From NCBI GenBank assembly GCA_025201705.1, contig MU616893.1, forward strand, positions 1-33,524: a stretch of 33,524 nt of DNA. The letters run 5' to 3'. Made by a program: the position numbers and the translations under genes. Numbering within the stretch: position 1 is the stretch's first letter; each line of letters starts with the position of its first letter. Source of the DNA: Dissophora ornata. Lineage: Eukaryota > Mortierellomycota > Mortierellomycetes > Mortierellales > Mortierellaceae. A model generated the notes under the pieces. The model was not told where the DNA came from. It searched no databases and saw only the letters and a program-made list of their open reading frames with translations. Shown piece by piece: positions 1-9,046 of the stretch.

Positions 1-196
1 AAAAAAAAAAAAAACTGCTATAGAGTCAAGCAGGCCCTCCTCGTTCCTGGATCCCCTGCTTTCTAACTGCCCGAAATAAAGTAGATTCTCTCACTTCTTT
101 TGTTAAAGATGCAATAAACACACTCCACTCTTTGCACGCATTTGCTGCGAAAAAAATATAAGAGGATGAATTGCACGCGGAATCTATAGGATATCG

Positions 197-202
197 TTTA
201 TT
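197..202 (-). terminator. Poly(A) signal of the golgin gene
   Basis: The plus strand reads TTTATT, i.e. AATAAA on the minus strand, about 77 nt past the golgin stop codon. Position and sequence fit a polyadenylation signal. The remaining 1-196 stretch is AT-rich with an A14 run at the window edge and no gene I can support. Confidence 0.5.
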
Positions 203-278
203 TTGCTTGTTTGTGCGTGCAACTAGTGAATCTAAGCATTAGAGAAGGTAGTAAGTAGGCGAAGGAGGTATCGTTCTC

Positions 279-3200
279 TCATTTAGGACCACCTCCGCCA
301 AAGAGTCCACCGAGAACCAGAGATGAAGCAGACGGTTGGACCGTCTTTTTCCGTAATGACGCGACCTCTGCCGGCGAGAGCTGCAGGACCGTTGTCAAGA
401 CTGGGAGGAGAGGTTCTTTGTCAGAGGTTTCGAGGTACTTCAGTACAATGTTCTTGAGATAGTCCACGCTCAGGTTCTGTCGCCTCTCCGCTCGATCGAG
501 GTTACGAACCTCTTCCTTCAGGACCTGGAAAGAGAAGAAAAGGTATTGAATCGTTTAGATATTTGATATTAAATGCGCATCACACATGCAAGCTACACGC
601 AACATGAGAGAACATGCCTTTTCCTGGTCTAGCAACCGCTGATGGTTTGCCTCGCTCTCATTCAGCAGTTCTGTCAAATGTTGCAGCTTGACTTGATATT
701 CGCGCTCTTTGGCGGATGACAACGCCGCCGCAACGCCGAGACCAACGCTGGAGTCGCCAAAAGGAGGCCTTTCCACTAATGGCTTGGCTGCCAAAAGATC
801 AGAGAGGGTAGCTACATCGCCAGCAAGAACGACACTCGTTAGAACGGTGGTTCAGCCATTATGCAAGTCGACAGTATTCCCTTTTGGTGAAAATCACCAC
901 TTACAGTATACGGGTGGCCTCTCGGCTGGTAGAGACAAGGATGATGATGCTCTCGAGATAGGTGAATCTTGGTCGTACGGTGAGAAGGAAGACCTTGGTC
1001 CAAGTGTGGTCGAAATATGGAGCTGTCCTTGGTTCTTGTTGTCTTGTTCGCCATTCAGTGAAGTAATCGCATTAGTTGCGGTCAACCCCGAAGACATATC
1101 AAAGTTCGCTTCTGAATTACTAACAAGATCCCTTAGATTCTGGATCTCTTGTCTTGCAGCTGCCAGCTCGTCACTGGACCGATCCAGGATCTTTTGTAGC
1201 TCAGCATTCTCCTCTTCTTTCTTTGCAAGCCGCTCTTCAATATGCTTGGTGTTGCCGCCGAGTTCTTGCATCAGACTCTGTGCCTCAACCGCCCTCAACT
1301 CCTGTATCGAGGCAATGCGAGATTCAGCGGCTTCACATTCCCGCTGCACATCTTTGAGAGATCGTTCTAGATCCTTAAGTTGGCGTGCCTGCTGTCGTTC
1401 TTGGCGACGGCTTATCTCATGGCTCGATTCTAGACTGGCGATCTGATCCATGGCCGCCTGCAACTCACTCTCCACCGCTGTTCTCTTCAACTCTGCTTCC
1501 TGAAGTTCATTAGCGATCGACCTGGAATTTTGTGGCAAATAATACTGAAGATGAGTATCTCGATCGTATGTCCGGACAATCCACTCGCGGAAAATCCTGG
1601 CAACGTTTTTTCTTACCTGTTTTCCTTTGTGAGAGCATCCAGCTGATTTTGCAATTCTCTGAGTTTGCTGTCATCGTCCGTCTGCACCGCCTCTCGTTGC
1701 TGCTGAAGCAATGTACTGGCGCGCTGCTTATACTGCTGGTATTCCACTTTGAGTTTCTCGTGCTGTGCGTTCGACTGTCTGTACTTACTCTCCTACGTCA
1801 TCCAATACATAATCCGTTTAGAAGTCATGGATATCATAAATACCATATGTTTGAGTACGAAGCACGCGCAAGGTAAAAGTCAATAACTCTACACACCATC
1901 TGCTGAAGTTTTGTGGTGGCTGCCTCCGATTGAGCCTTGAGCTCTGCTTCCAGGTCCTGAATTGCTTCTATTGCCGTAACGATATAAGCAGTATGGTTTT
2001 CGTCAACAACAGCATTCCGATTGAAAGAAAAAAAAACACTCAATGGATTCAATCTGGTGAAACGCTAGAAACGTACGACTCTGCTCCTTTGTCTGCTCCT
2101 CTGTAGGTTGAGGGTTCTCCAACCGGGCTTTTAGTTCTGCAATCTCCTCGTCCTTTGCTGCAATCGATTGGCGGTACTCGTTCAAGTTTTTGTTGGCGGC
2201 CGCGAAAATCGCTTTCATCTTCTTCATTTTTTCATCGTGATCCGATTTCTGTTTCCCAACTTCACTCGTCCGTTGGGCGATGGTACCTTCCAGTTGTTTG
2301 CATTCTTCTGTCTTGGCTGAGAGTTGTTGAAGCAAGTCCTTGACCTTTGCTTCCAGCTCGCTAGTGTCAGCACCCGCCACTGATGCTGTCGGTGTAGCTG
2401 ACGCTGTTTCTGATGGCTCTGGCGCTACTGCAGTCGATATAGCGGGGGAGACATCTGCCTTCTCGGTAAGCTGATCATTTTTCTCTGATCCAATAACAGG
2501 CGAAACGCCTAATGGGTCTTCTGATATCGTAGTTGATACGGATGCAGGGCCTTCCTGATGGAAATAATCCCCCTTCTCTGTGATCGGTTTAGGCGACAAA
2601 AACTCGTCTGTTGCTTTGTCTTCCAATGTGGCTCTCATCGCCTTGATCACTGCCCTTGCCTCCTGCAGTTCCTCGTTCAAGGTCTCATTTTCGTCCTTGA
2701 GCTGATCCGCGTTCTTGGCGATCTAATATTGATGGATGAAAAAAGCACAAAAATCTCTGTTGTTAATCGCCGCCACTTCCAACGACCAAAAACGCCGACT
2801 ATGCCGAGATAGCCTCATCTGCCGGGCGCCTTGCCTCTGATTTCTCGAGGGCTGCCTTCTGGAGCATTTTCTGAAAGATCTCGATGTCGTTGTGGGCGTC
2901 ATCCAATTGTGACGCCAGCTGAGCGTTGCTGGAGTGTGGACTGCATGAACACCAAAAAAAGATGTTAAGACCAGTTGTAAAGCCTGTGAGGGCTAGATCA
3001 GAAAGCGTGTGCTTGATGGGTGTCTTACTTTGCGCCTGTCCGAGCGTTCGGATTCCTTGGCTAAGGAGGTCAGCGCAAAGAGATTCCTGTTAAAAAACTG
3101 GCACGTTGGTGAAGAGTTCTAGCTCTATCGCGATATTGGCGAACTTGCCTTCCGAGCAGGACTACTGGCTCCTACTGGCTGTTGGCCCGATAGTGGCGAG

Positions 3201-3313
3201 CCAGGTTGACGTTTGACAGCCGAGGCAGGTGATCCTGGCCGGGAGTCCAGAGCCTCGCTGGCCATGGCAGCGAACGAAGACTCGGATGCCTTTTTGAGGA
3301 GGTTGTTAAACAT
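279..3313 (-). CDS. IMH1: GRIP-domain golgin (IMH1/golgin-97-like coiled-coil tether)
   Basis: Likely trans-Golgi tethering protein: GRIP golgins bind Arl1-GTP through the C-terminal GRIP domain and capture endosome-derived vesicles with a long coiled coil. I read nine exons (minus strand): 3313-3149, 3060-3029, 2940-2835, 2722-2077, 1967-1897, 1792-1617, 1521-905, 811-618, 524-279. The total is 2253 nt (750 aa) and phase is kept at every junction, which supports the model. The start is the ATG at 3313 (MFNNLLKKAS); upstream in-frame codons offer only TTG. The N-terminus is Ser/Pro-rich, followed by heptad-rich coiled coil (e.g. LASQLDDAHNDIEIFQK, QHEKLKVEYQQYKQRAS). The last exon holds GRIP with its conserved aromatic stretch DYLKNIVLKYLE and LLPVLTTVLQLSPAE, then a Gly-rich tail. 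Introns starting at 3148, 2834 and 617 appear to have GC donors. The first two exons are the least certain. The symbol is by family, not proven orthology. Confidence 0.88.
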
Positions 3314-3346
3314 GGAGGAGGAGGAGAAGCGGAATAGTGGAAACAA

Positions 3347-4025
3347 AAGTGTTCCGGCTGAGAACCGGGGAGGGAGGCGATGCTAATGGATGAGAGGGAT
3401 TAGGGCGGATGCGAATGCAGAGTGTAGAGGATGATGGAGGATTTGATGCGTCCTGTGGGACAGGGCGCAATTCAAGCTCTGCCAACCCATCTAAAATGAA
3501 CGCCGTCTTGGGCCAGAAAGACCAAGCATGCGTCCAATGTTCGTTTGCACCGCATGTTAAAAAACAGGATAGCCTGGGACCATGTAAAGCAGTACTTTCC
3601 GAGAGCTGCCGTCATGAAGAGTTTAAGTAGACTACATGTAGTGGGAGTATCCAAAGAGTATCTGTATTTCCATCTTTCAACCATACAGCCTTGGCCACAG
3701 CCCATATTGCATTTACAAGAGTTAACCAATTTAGGTTCACAAGTGCATTGAGCACAGGACGCGTTGAAGACGACCTCACAGGAACAAAGGAAGCATGATC
3801 CACTGTCATTGCGACAGTACTTTGTTCTCCCCATCCAACTCGTTTATGCTCCCCTTTCTTCTATCCGACAACAGAGGGCAATATGTCTGCTGCGACGTGC
3901 TGACCCCTTGTCCTGGAATGCCAGAAAATAGAAGGCAAATGGGGGGCCACTAACTAGCGCCGCATAGCGGCAAACAGTACACACTCCCCGCCAAATCGCC
4001 TTGAGCTCCTTCTCTTAACGCGGAG
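3347..4025. other. Intergenic region between golgin and mannosyltransferase relic
   Basis: Apart from the Cys-rich minus-strand ORF reported separately, I see no coding structure here. It should contain the golgin promoter (minus strand) and the former promoter of the decayed mannosyltransferase (plus strand, CT-rich stretch at about 4045-4080). Confidence 0.4.
3472..3834 (-). CDS. Small Cys-rich ORF, metallothionein-like pattern (tentative)
   Basis: A 120-codon minus-strand ORF starts at an ATG (3834) and has a strikingly regular Cys pattern in its first 50 residues: C-x2-C-x-C, seven residues, C-x2-C-x-C, seven residues, C-x-C-x3-C-x3-C. The two 13-residue units SCFLCSCEVVFNA and SCAQCTCEPKLVN are followed by SCKCNMGCGQGC. 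Dense CxC/CxxC spacing is what metallothioneins use to bind Cu or Zn. The C-terminal half has few Cys and looks like ordinary random translation, so an intron or earlier end is possible; a GTATGG just after the last Cys could be a donor. I see no homologue and no firm promoter. It could be chance, but the periodicity argues against that. It lies in the divergent region upstream of the golgin. Confidence 0.35.
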   Translation of the reverse strand: MGRTKYCRNDSGSCFLCSCEVVFNASCAQCTCEPKLVNSCKCNMGCGQGCMVERWKYRYSLDTPTTCSLLKLFMTAALGKYCFTWSQAILFFNMRCKRTLDACLVFLAQDGVHFRWVGRA

Positions 4026-5910
4026 GTGGAAATGCTTGTGCTTTCACTCTCTTCCCATCTTCCACTCTCTTCCATTCAATCTTTTTGTATCCCTTGCCAG
4101 CCTCACACATTCAATATAGGTATCGGGCTTCAAGCTTCTAGTAGCCGTATTCATCAATATCATCCTTCTCAGCCTTTGTCAACGATCCTGGACTTTCAGC
4201 AAGTCAACACGCAATCTCAAGAGCAGATTCTATACCAAAGCACGCAGCTCCAACAGAATCTGAAGATCCAACAGCAAACTTATGAACAGATATTAGACGA
4301 GCTTCCAGCTAAGATCGCCATCAAAGCGGCGAAAAATGTGCGTCTGGCGTCCTTGCAGATAATAGATGTAAGCAATGCTGTTTCATGAATAACTCTATCG
4401 TTTTTATCCAGAGGAACTCTTGAAGACGCACGATACTGCCATCCCTCGTGATGTCCCTGCTTGGACGGAGTCCGATACGGCATTCCTTGAAGCCGGCGCT
4501 GGATTTGACACATGATGAGCGACCTCCTCAAGGGAGATTACAGCAGATGCCAGGTATTAACAAACCCTGAGGAGATTGATAAAGATTGGCCGTGCAGAGC
4601 GGCTTCACAAGTCTCTCAAGAGTCATGTCTATCCCACCTACCAGTCCCTGGACAGGACCGCCAAAAAAAATCGCCTTGCGAGACTTGGCAAAAACGCGTG
4701 CTGACTCTTCAGACTCGGGCGCAGACCATATCCTTGGCTACATCACAACCAGAGAACATCCTTTTATCTCTTTGAATCCTACTCGGGTCGGCGCTATGTC
4801 ATTTGTGCAAGCAATGGCCAATTCCAGTTCACTGTAGCGTCGATCCAGGCGATTCGATCCGAGCTCGGGTCGATCTCCCTATCCAGATTTTTTACATCAA
4901 CCAATGGGACCTTACTCCAGAGCGATAAACATTCTTGCGTAAAATGACCCATGACATTGAAGTCTGGTTATCTCGACAATTTTCGATAATGAAACTCATC
5001 GGTTGGTCCATCGAACCTTTTGCTATTCTGGCCTCAAAGTTTGGGAAGGCCATGCTGACCGACTTTGATGTCATCTTCTTGAGGGTAAAGCAGCCACAGA
5101 GCATTTAAGCCAGTGGCTACGCATGAATTACTCGCGTTCACTCCCCAAATCTACTGTTTCTGATGTGCTTCGGTTACAGGACCCTATTGAGTTGTTCTCA
5201 GACCCCAGGTACAATGCAGGAGCTTTGTTCTTTTGCGACCGAACCTTTGGGGGCGGCTGGCGTTCAGGACCTGAATGGATCCGATCAGTCGCGCCTTTCA
5301 TGTTGAACTTTCCTCGGGCCACCCGCGCGTTCCGGGGCATGAGTGATCACAAACAAGAATCCGGCGTTGTATTGATCAACAAAAAGACAAGGTTCACTGA
5401 CCCCCTTTCAGTATGTAAACTGAACAACAAGTACGGCGGTGTTTGGTTATTGAATGTCTGGTGGTGGAGGGCAGGTGGATCGAGATATGATAGTCGCTGA
5501 CGACAACGAGATGAAGGCTGATCTAGTTTCTGATCTCAACACCACTTTAGAAAACCAGGTCGTCGTGTCTGAGAAGATGGATCCCATGTGGAACCTTAAG
5601 GAGAGCTGTCTGAAAGGGTGGACAGTGAGCGACTCATCTGATTCGTACGGGCGCTTGGATTCATGTTAGCCTTCAGTACGCATACACTTTTCATGACTTA
5701 CTATTTCCTAACAAATAAAAACATTCGACGTCTCTCCCACATTGTCACAGAGTGTATGCGTCTGTCGCCGTTGCTTACGCAGCATTGCGGAGGATATGCC
5801 CGCCTGCCACTTACAGAGAATACTGCTCTGTTGAGTGTATTCCACTCTGGTCCGGAGGAAAGTCAAAGCTTCTATTCCAATTAAAGCCTGTCGCACTGAG
5901 CAATCCATGA
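4026..5910 (+). pseudogene. Decayed alpha-1,3-mannosyltransferase (MNN1/GT71-like)
   Basis: Remains of a Golgi mannosyltransferase of the MNN1 type. Recognisable pieces, in order: a Gln-rich N-terminal stalk; YVICASNGQFQFTVASIQAI; IQIFYINQWDLTPER; IGWSIEPFAILASKFG; the metal-binding DxD region MLTDFDVIFLR; an intron at 5085-5179 (GTAAAG...TTACAG) restoring FLR|DPIELFSDPRY; ALFFCDRTF; ESGVVLINKKTRF; MSGGGGQVDRD; and MWNLKESCLKG. A last exon from 5751 joins in phase and ends at TGA 5908-5910. Disruptions: TGA TGA at 4513-4518, a frameshift near 4580, TGA at 4702-4704, a frameshift near 4880, TAA at 4926-4928 (a CAA codon expected), and TGA at 5451-5453 (Trp expected). A stretch I would expect between NNKY and the MSGGG block seems to be missing. 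Splice sites are better preserved than the reading frame. Confidence 0.75.
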
Positions 5911-6754
5911 CATTCCTGCATTCTTTGGTCGACCAATATAATTTATTTTATTTTTTTCTGTGCAAAATCCTGGACGACGCGATGAATCAACTCAACTCTA
6001 AGATTGGCGATTATCGACACCGGCTCCCAGGTTGCATTGCACTGGACCGGAATCACAACTCTCCCTCTCTCTCTCTCTCTCTCCTTTTCATACCGTTCTG
6101 CTGTGTTCATATCACATTAACAAGGATGATCGCTTTTGCCTATGCTGAACCAATATCTATTTTTCCTCTCTATGTCTCACTTGTGGTTCGGAACAACCAG
6201 TACTTCGCTGGATGTTCAAAAAGGACACACAATTCGATTCCATGTCCCACTTGAAAGAAGGACATTACGTTTAATGGACCACCCAACCTTGCAGACATGG
6301 GTAACGTCTACATCGTCTATGTCCTCGCATTCTGCCTCTTTTCTATTTCTTTTTGTCTCTCACACACTCTCTCTCCTTTCGTTCAATGTACAGTACAGCG
6401 CATTCACATCTCTTTGCCATATTTTGAAAATAACATCTCTCATACATTGCAAGCCCTAGAACGATCCTCAGCCCACACAAAACAATCCAACGTCGGGAAT
6501 AAAACGTACTACCCTTTGCCTCTCATTTCCGCTTTCCCACTTTCTTTTTCTTTCTCCCACCTTTCTTTTTCCACTCAGATTCTCTCGTCAGCTTGAGGTT
6601 GACATTTCCTCTTGTGATCGCCTTTTACCCAACGACTGGATCTTCCTGAACTAGGACCCTTCCATCCAAGAATCCCACGTAGAGCACGAGCGAACAAAAA
6701 AAAATCAATACATCAAACATCAAAAGATACGAGTCTATCACGGAACGGAACGAA
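5911..6754. promoter_or_regulatory. CT-rich upstream region of the tetraspanin gene
   Basis: About 840 nt with no credible ORF. It holds an uninterrupted CT microsatellite-like run at about 6060-6092 and further pyrimidine-rich blocks at 6325-6380 and 6535-6575, typical of fungal promoters and 5' leaders. It ends in an A-rich leader directly before the ATG at 6755. Confidence 0.4.
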
Positions 6755-8896
6755 ATGAGCGCAAAGACTCGTCCACTGCTGCTCGAGTACACGAGCGAAT
6801 CCATGGAGAGACAGCGACAGGAGGAGCTTTATCAACCACCCTCAAGGACTCTGCAATGGTGCATCGCTCCTCTCGTGTTCCTGGTTACAACGGCAAGTGT
6901 GGGAATGCATCAGTTGCTATCAATGGACCCTCCCTCAATTCTCAGTATCTTCCACCTGGACCTACCAACCTCAAATGATTCTAGAATCATGGCTAAAGAG
7001 ACAAAGATGAAACCGTATCTATGATGTAGTAGTAGAGAGTCAAGCGACAATGCGTTTGTGTTTGTGCGCCAGTAATGGGAGAATGGGAGGAGTGTGCATT
7101 AGTACGCAAACACAGACTTGAGCACGGACGGATGGCGGGTTGGACCAGGAGCACAGACAGTTCGTTCGCCCCCTTTTACCGCTCTGAGCATATTCCCTTT
7201 TCTTTTTTTTCCATCCCTGATAAGTCGATGTGTTGACACCGTGTGGGTCCCTGCCTGTAATTGAATCCCCTTAAAATCATCATGGAGACGGGCAACGAGA
7301 AACGAACAAAAGATCAGTAACCGCACACGGCTCTCCGGTGATGCGAACCAAGCTCCTGTGTATATCGAGCAGAATAAGGAAATAAGGATGTAACCCCGTG
7401 TGTGTCGAGAGCTGATCCCTTTGTGATGGCTATTTTGATGGCATGAATGATGATTGAGTGGTTGGAGAACGAGGGGCGCAAGCAACCAAGCAACTGGGAA
7501 AAAAAACCTGGTTGTTAAAAGGAGTGTTTCTTTCTCGCTTTCACTTTCACTCTTCCTTACTTTTCTATATTTTCAGTTTGTTAGTGTATCCTTGCTGCAC
7601 TACTCCCCATTCTATCCACAGAGCTCGCTTCAACATTCCGTCCTCTCCAGAAGTAATACACAATAGACGTATCATCTACGCGATTAACACGCAGCGAAAA
7701 AGTTTGCGCGGTCCGAGCATGGGCAATTTTACCCTGCACCACTAACATACCCAAATTGCTTTGTCAATCTAGGTCCCGGCCTCGGTTCTGTTGATCCAGA
7801 TTCTGCAGGCTCAGAACCAACAAGCAGGATCAATGGCTCGCGGCATTACACTTATCCCAACGCTGTCCGTTGGTATTGATGTCATGGGTATCGGTGTCGT
7901 CCTCGTCTCCATCATGGGACTCTTTGGCGTGGCCAAAGGCTGCAGACGACTCATGAACCTTGTAAGTGCATAACAGTGCATTGTGTCGACAATAACTAGC
8001 TCTTGCGTGACGAAGAAACTGACAGCCAAATCTCGCTTTAATCGTAGTACTTTGGATTGGTGTTGTGCTTTATCGCCTTCCAGGTCGGAAATGCCATTGT
8101 TGGATACATGTCTGGATCGAGTTGGGTCCAGGAAGCATTGGAAAAGTCTTGGGACATGGCGTACCGGACGGATAAGGGCCTCATTCGCGACCTCCAGATC
8201 GAGGTATAGCAGACTGCGGTTCCATGATGTTCGATGCTTTTCAAACTACGAGAGTGGGTGCTAACCTGTATTTTCTGTTAGCTCCACTGTGTAGGGTTTC
8301 ACACTCAAGAGGATCGTGCAGTTCCTACAAGCACAAGCTCCGAGATTTACCTCCCCCCATGCGCCGAGATTTTGCAACTGCGTTTTGGAAAGCGACTCCA
8401 GCATCTTGGTTCTCTTATACTCTGTATACGCTTGATACAGGTAGGCAAAATCAGCGATTTTGGGTGATTTTTAAGTGGTACAATGATGTGATACATTGCC
8501 GAGACTGATTCATTATCGTTCTTGATTCAGTTGACGGGCGTGTTGCTGTTGTCTGTCCTCTTCAAGCACCTCGCGGCGATGGATCAGGTTGAAGAGAGCG
8601 AATCGGAGCAGATGGATGAGGAGTCATCATATTTCCAGAACGAGAAGCAGATTGAGGACAAGATCGCCCGTATGCCGCTGTTGTCAATCGAGGACGACGA
8701 CGACGAGGACCTGCCCCATTACTCTGTCAACGATGCGTATGGCAGTGAAGACTCGTGCGAGGGCGAGGGTGGGGATGAGGGGGGTCAGAGCCGAGGCAGC
8801 TTCTGCCATGACCGATTCAGAGGCCATGCTTACGAGTATCGCGACTTGCCCGAGTACGCCGAGGATGAGCGCGAGACGCAGGTCTACGTCGCTTGA
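6755..8896 (+). CDS. Tetraspanin-like four-TM membrane protein
   Basis: Proposed exons: 6755-6898, 7773-7961, 8048-8203, 8282-8440, 8531-8896 (337 aa, all junctions phase 0). The last three introns are clear (GTAAGT...CGTAG, GTATAG...GTTAG, GTAGGC...TTCAG). The first intron (874 nt) is inferred: its 3' end is strong (ACTAACA branch site at 7741, CTAG acceptor at 7772), while the donor GTGGGA is weak. Joining there gives one continuous TM1, WCIAPLVFLVTTAS|VPASVLLIQIL. TM2 starts ITLIPTLSVGIDVMG, TM3 is YFGLVLCFIAFQVGNAIVGY, and TM4 is SLILCIRLIQLTGVLLLSVLF. The large loop has LHCVGF where tetraspanins usually show CCG, plus a later LPPC. The C-terminal tail is long and acidic (DDDDEDL). The tetraspanin fold is inferred from topology and the loop motif; partners are unknown. 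Confidence 0.65.
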
Positions 8897-8945
8897 AACC
8901 TCCCTGTCCAGGCAGAGGACCTTTTTGTACAATACACATTGACAC

Positions 8946-8951
8946 AATAAA
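8946..8951 (+). terminator. Poly(A) signal of the tetraspanin gene
   Basis: AATAAA lies 50 nt after the stop codon. The next gene starts only about 95 nt downstream, so the 3' UTR and the next 5' leader are very close or overlap. Confidence 0.55.
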
Positions 8952-9046
8952 CTTTGTTCATTATTGACTTTGATTTTTCTTTTGTCTTGGCCTCCTCTTC
9001 GACGCTCCCACATCCACCTGAATCTTGTCCAAACTGAGTCGTTCGA

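Noticed and set aside
6060..6092. CT run considered as a functional repeat or short tandem array of interest
   Set aside because: Pyrimidine-rich runs are common in fungal promoters and leaders; nothing beyond that is visible.
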